Origin: Geothrix terrae
Lineage (GTDB): Bacteria; Acidobacteriota; Holophagae; Holophagales; Holophagaceae
DNA: 64,000 bases
NCBI RefSeq assembly: GCF_022808775.1
Contig: NZ_JAKZLA010000006.1
Location: forward strand, 124,001-188,000
Direction of reading: 5' to 3'
This document shows positions 61,093 to 64,000 of this stretch, piece by piece. A program made the position numbers and the translations under genes. The notes under the pieces were generated by a model that ran no database searches, was not told the DNA's origin, and saw nothing but the letters and a program-made list of their open reading frames with translations. Positions within the stretch are counted from its first letter, which is position 1. Every line of letters starts with the position of its first letter.

Positions 61093-62013
61093 TCAGCGAG
61101 GGTGGTTGTCTTTCTCCAAAGTCCGCAGCAAGGGCGGCGGCTGGCACTCGAGGGTGAGCCGGGCGCCGGTGCGGGGGTGGCTCAGCTCCAGCCGGTGGGC
61201 GTGCAGCAGGTAGCCCGGGTCGCCGGGCAGGGCCTCGGTGTCCGGGAGCGGGCCTCCGCCGGGGCCGTAGAGCGGGTCACCCACCAGGGGATGGCCGGCG
61301 GAAGCCATGTGGATGCGGATCTGGTGCGGACGGCCCGTGAGGATCTCCACGTCCAGGAGGGCCGCATCGGCCCGCCGTTCCAGGACGGCAACCCGGCTCA
61401 GAGAGGGGCGTCCCTCTGGAGTGGCGGCATGGAGGGTGCCCAGGGGGCCGTAGGGCACCGCCCCGATGGGCGTGGTGATCTCGAAGGCGTCCTGCGCGGG
61501 GTGGCCCTGGCAGAGGGCCCGGTAGACCTTGCGCGTCTGTTCATCCTGGAAGGCCGCCTGTAGCGGGCCACGGGCGGCTGCGGTGCGCGCGAAGAGCACC
61601 AGCCCCGAGGTGCCCCGGCCGAGCCGGTGCATGGGGCTGGCCTCTGGGGCCCGGCGGCGCACCAGGGCCAGGAGGGTGTGCTCCAGGAATTCGCCGCCCC
61701 CGGGCAAGGTGGGCAGCGCGCTGGGTTTGGCCACGGCGAGCAGGTCTTCATCCTCGTAGAGCACCGCCGTGGCGAGGGGAACCTCGGGCTCCACCCAGGG
61801 GGGGCGGGCCCAGGTGATCCATTGGCCGGCCCGGAGGACCGCATCGGGAAGGGCCGGGGCCCCATCAAGGCGCACCAGGCCCTCCAGGATCCGGGTCCGC
61901 CACAGGTCCGGGCCAGCCAAGGGGTGCCGAGCGGCCAAGTGGGCCAGCAAGGTCTGTCCGGCTGCCGCGGCGCCCGACTGCTCCCGGTGGATGTAACCCT
62001 GGTTGAGCCCCAT
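61093..62013 (-). CDS. RluA-family pseudouridine synthase-like protein
   Basis: The 306-residue protein matches RluA-type synthases: LNQGYIHREQSGAAAAGQTLLAHLAARHPLAG, RLDGAPALPDAVLRAGQWITWARPPWVEPEVPL, YEDEDLLAVAKPSALPTLPGG, TGRPHQIRIHMASAGHPLVGDPLYG and LLHAHRLELSHP. The catalytic motif, usually HRLDxxTSG, reads HRLGRGTSG (codons 61618-61629 for HRLG), so the nucleophilic Asp is Gly. A conserved subgroup with this change may exist, but activity is uncertain. ATG 62013 is preferred over the longer frame. Confidence 0.88.
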   Translation of the reverse strand: MGLNQGYIHREQSGAAAAGQTLLAHLAARHPLAGPDLWRTRILEGLVRLDGAPALPDAVLRAGQWITWARPPWVEPEVPLATAVLYEDEDLLAVAKPSALPTLPGGGEFLEHTLLALVRRRAPEASPMHRLGRGTSGLVLFARTAAARGPLQAAFQDEQTRKVYRALCQGHPAQDAFEITTPIGAVPYGPLGTLHAATPEGRPSLSRVAVLERRADAALLDVEILTGRPHQIRIHMASAGHPLVGDPLYGPGGGPLPDTEALPGDPGYLLHAHRLELSHPRTGARLTLECQPPPLLRTLEKDNHPR

Positions 62014-62305
62014 GTGGTGGTCCGCCCCTCCGGACTCGCCGGAATTCCATGATGCCTTGGTATCGCTAAGCCCAGAAAAGGTGTTGGGATAGGGATTAAA
62101 TATTGCAAATGGCAACACGTTTTTTTCTGACACCTTTACTCAAGTTGCGCCACTCTATGGCCGTAGGGTAGGAAGCGCCGCACGCAGGGGTTGGCAGCAG
62201 GGGTTCCTAGAAACTCTCCCCGGGGGGGGGGAGTGGGGGGGGTGAAAGCCCCCCTTTTTTCGTGGTCAGGGTAGGCTGTGGGCTTTCCGCACTGGAGCGA
62301 GATCC
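62014..62305. other. Intergenic region with AT-rich segment and G-tracts
   Basis: This 292-bp gap separates the divergent RluA-type and DUF6445 genes. Its middle (about 62085-62150) is AT-rich with a T7 run, suitable for promoters of both genes. Toward the DUF6445 gene lies a G10 tract (62222-62231) followed by a G8/C6 hairpin and T6. I see no coding frame supported by anything other than chance. Confidence 0.5.
62237..62260 (+). terminator. Terminator-like hairpin in the leader of the DUF6445 gene
   Basis: GGGGGG (62237-62242) pairs with CCCCCC (62249-62254) over TGAAAG and is followed by TTTTTT (62255-62260). It lies 45 nt upstream of the ATG of the next gene and no plus-strand gene ends nearby. 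It could be a leader attenuator or the terminator of an unseen transcript. Confidence 0.55.
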
Positions 62306-62980
62306 ATGACCATGCCCCCTCCGGCCCCGCCGCGGCTTCCGTACCGCAAGCCCAGCGAAGGGCGGGACTACTGGATCGTGGACGGCATCCTGCCGGATCC
62401 CATGGCCCTGGTGGAGCGCTTCCGGGCCCTGGAAGCCTGGGAGATGGGCTTCCCGTACACCCAGGAAACCTGGCCGGGCATGCGCTCGCGGGACGCCCTG
62501 GCGCCGGAGGAACTGGCCCTGGTCGAAGCCAAGGTCCGCGAGCTGACCGGCGCTCGGCGCCTGTGGTCGGAGACCGCGCCGGATGGCGCTTTCCTCAACC
62601 ACAACGTGGTGCAGGTGGTGGGTGCCCGGGAATCCGGCCCCCGGCCCCATACGGACTCCCGGCGGCTCTGCCGCTACGCCGCCGTGATCTACCTGACGCC
62701 AAAGGCGCCGGCGGCCGCGGGCACGACCTTCTTCCGGCTGCGCTATCCCAACGGCGCCCTGGGCGGGAACCTCTGCCCGCCGCCGCATGCCAACCTGCGA
62801 GAGGCCCTGGGTGTGACCGGACTGCCCCTTCAGGCCTGGCACCCCGATGTCTCGGTGCCGAACGCCTTCAACCGCCTGCTGCTCTACCGGGCCGACCTGG
62901 TGCACTCCGCCAGCGGCTACTTCGGCCACGACCTCGCCACCAAGCGCATGACGGCGCTGTTCTTCTGGATGGCGGACTGA
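62306..62980 (+). CDS. DUF6445 family protein, 2-oxoglutarate/Fe(II) oxygenase-like
   Basis: The 224-residue soluble protein has RPHTDSRRLCRYAAVIYLTP in the middle and LLYRADLVHSASGYFGHDLATKRMTALFFW near the end. H-x-D plus a distal H about 100 residues later is the iron-binding pattern of 2-oxoglutarate/Fe(II) oxygenases, and RxT/K after it may bind the cosubstrate. The DUF6445 match is from memory of the motif layout. The substrate is unknown and there is no functional context. Confidence 0.7.
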   Translation: MTMPPPAPPRLPYRKPSEGRDYWIVDGILPDPMALVERFRALEAWEMGFPYTQETWPGMRSRDALAPEELALVEAKVRELTGARRLWSETAPDGAFLNHNVVQVVGARESGPRPHTDSRRLCRYAAVIYLTPKAPAAAGTTFFRLRYPNGALGGNLCPPPHANLREALGVTGLPLQAWHPDVSVPNAFNRLLLYRADLVHSASGYFGHDLATKRMTALFFWMAD

Positions 62981-63013
62981 ACCGGAGGCGGGCCGCAGGG
63001 TGCTGCCCGGGGG

Positions 63014-63715
63014 TCAGGCGTTCTTCAGCTTCCATCCACCATCGCAATCGAGGATGGTGCCGGTGACGAAAGTGTTGGCTGCCAGGAACAGGATTCCGCT
63101 GGCCAGATCCTCCGGGGTTCCGATTCGGCCCACGGCGACCTCGCGGGCGAGCTGTTCGAACAGGTCCTTTCGGGCCGCCTCGGAGACGCGCGACCACCAT
63201 GGCGTGTCGACCACTCCGGGGACGATCGCATTCACCCGCGTGGGCCGGAGCTCCGAAGCCAGGATGGGGACCATCGCCTCCAGGGCCGCGTTGATGGCGG
63301 CGAGCCCAGAGGTCCCAGGTTTCTGCGCGCGCGAGGAGATGGCGCCGACGAAGGTGATCGATCCTCCGGCTTTCAGCGTCTGCAGCGCGGCCTGTGCGCA
63401 GGTCAATTGCGGCCAGAACTTGCCCTCGAAGCCTTTCCGGAGGTCATCAAGGGCCAGGTTGCGGAAGGGACCGGCCCCGGCCGAGCCCGAAGGGCAGAGC
63501 ACCAGGTGGTCGAAGGGCCCCGCTGCCGAGAACAGGCGGCTGCATGCCGCCGGATCGCCGGCATCGAGCTGCGCCGTGCTGGCCCCGATGGACTGGGCCG
63601 CGGCGAATTTTTCGGGATCGCGGCCCGCCGCGACCACCGAATGACCGGCTTCCACGGCCATCCTGGCCGTGGCCAGGCCGATTCCCGAGGTTCCGCCCAC
63701 GATGATGAACTTCAT
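63014..63715 (-). CDS. Short-chain dehydrogenase/reductase-like protein lacking the YxxxK motif
   Basis: The 233-residue protein has the SDR cofactor motif GGTSGIG at the N terminus, an LVLCPSG stretch in place of NNAG, AISSRAQKPGTSGLAAINAALEAM where SDRs have the catalytic Ser-Tyr-Lys, VNAIVPGVVDTPWW, and ends GTILDCDGGWKLKNA. The Tyr and Lys of YxxxK are replaced (LAAINA), so a standard dehydrogenase reaction is unlikely unless other residues substitute. The partial cyclodeaminase-family gene lies 92 bp upstream on the same strand. Confidence 0.85.
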   Translation of the reverse strand: MKFIIVGGTSGIGLATARMAVEAGHSVVAAGRDPEKFAAAQSIGASTAQLDAGDPAACSRLFSAAGPFDHLVLCPSGSAGAGPFRNLALDDLRKGFEGKFWPQLTCAQAALQTLKAGGSITFVGAISSRAQKPGTSGLAAINAALEAMVPILASELRPTRVNAIVPGVVDTPWWSRVSEAARKDLFEQLAREVAVGRIGTPEDLASGILFLAANTFVTGTILDCDGGWKLKNA

Positions 63716-63807
63716 GCTTGATCACTCCAGGAGAGGCGGTCGGCGGAGGAAAGGCCGTGAAGGAGGCGTTTGCGTGGATCCGACAGGGCCTTCAAGGGCG
63801 GGTCAGG

Positions 63808-64000
63808 CTACTTCTTGGCCTTCTGCAGCCGGTCCAGCAGCTTCTGATCCACGTAGGCGGTGACCTCGGCCAGCTTCTCCGTGGACCGTGCGAGCAGATC
63901 CGTGCACTGGGCCTGCATGTTGGCCACATAGGCGGTGTCCGTGATGTCCTTGAGGTTGATCACGACATTCCAGATGCCGCCGCGCACGCCCGCATGGGCC
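63808..64000 (-). CDS. Cyclodeaminase/cyclohydrolase family protein, C-terminal fragment
   Basis: Only the last 63 codons are in the window; the gene runs off the right edge. The fragment begins AHAGVRGGIWNVVINLKDIT and ends QKLLDRLQKAKK. The G-x-x-G-x-x-x-NVxINL segment matches the formiminotransferase-cyclodeaminase (FTCD/FchA) helical family, which acts on formimino- or methenyl-tetrahydrofolate. The fragment is too short to separate FchA from fused FTCD. Confidence 0.7.
   Translation of the reverse strand, partial: AHAGVRGGIWNVVINLKDITDTAYVANMQAQCTDLLARSTEKLAEVTAYVDQKLLDRLQKAKK

Noticed and set aside
62222..62242. G-quadruplex
   Set aside because: Only two G-tracts (G10 and G8) are close together; a four-tract fold would have to split the runs. 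It is possible but not supported, and the hairpin with T run explains the second tract better.

Overview
The window is a GC-rich (roughly two-thirds G+C), densely packed chromosomal segment of a Gram-negative bacterium. Lipid A synthesis (lpxA), a type IV pilus secretin operon (pilMNOPQ), many 4-nt stop/start overlaps and frequent GTG/TTG starts fit Acidobacteriota, most probably a Holophagae/Geothrix-like organism. That placement is an inference from gene content and protein character, not from a marker search. I see no rRNA operon, CRISPR array, prophage or recognisable insertion sequence. One tRNA gene (Lys, CTT) is present. Both ends cut genes: the 3' end of an AlkA-type glycosylase at the left and the 3' end of a cyclodeaminase-family gene at the right.

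Layout. 1-2.2 kb: alkylation repair (alkA-like end, ogt) facing speD and a 23S rRNA uracil methyltransferase. 2.2-6.2 kb: a GAF/HD-GYP regulator, then fabZ-lpxA-era. 6.2-15.5 kb: beta-carbonic anhydrase, a lone MacB-type ABC ATPase, an acyltransferase/acyl-CoA-ligase fusion tail to tail with a thiolase, a SanA-like protein and a very large CehA/McbA-like lipoprotein. 15.5-19.7 kb: dnaB, facing gatA and a dihydrolipoamide acyltransferase (E2). 19.9-26.4 kb: a J-domain/TPR protein and a PP2C phosphatase, then pilMNOPQ with its own promoter and a 20-bp-stem terminator. 26.4-28.7 kb (minus): a YpdA-like flavoprotein, a 3-hydroxyacyl-CoA dehydrogenase, a 50-residue membrane peptide and a zinc-ribbon protein. 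28.7-34.3 kb: a second PP2C, an RdgC-like protein encoded as two consecutive same-frame genes, a LysM/amidase, purE and mog. 34.3-39.2 kb: a membrane protein, yqgE, amtB-PII, photolyase and ferredoxin. 39.2-42.3 kb: an inverted-repeat intergenic element, then recR-ybaB-DUF2062-thiL (minus) and a second ferredoxin. 42.3-49.6 kb: yqeY, proS, ndk, secA, rapZ. 49.6-55.9 kb: a saccharopine-dehydrogenase-like gene with an APC transporter, then mltG, tlyA, a site-2 protease, trpS and tRNA-Lys. 56-64 kb: proline dehydrogenase, a Cys-rich secreted peptide, a large MscS channel, an ABC-F protein, an RluA-type protein, a DUF6445 protein, an SDR and the partial cyclodeaminase.

Functionally this is mostly core machinery: translation and RNA modification, replication and repair, envelope synthesis, secretion, nitrogen control, and fatty or amino acid metabolism. 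I found no convincing undescribed multi-gene system. What deserves a second look is a set of family members that keep the fold but lack a hallmark residue (thiolase, PII, RluA type, SDR, carrier-like domain of the acyltransferase fusion, CehA-like PHP region), the two-gene RdgC, a hidden 50-codon gene, and three intergenic inverted-repeat elements.
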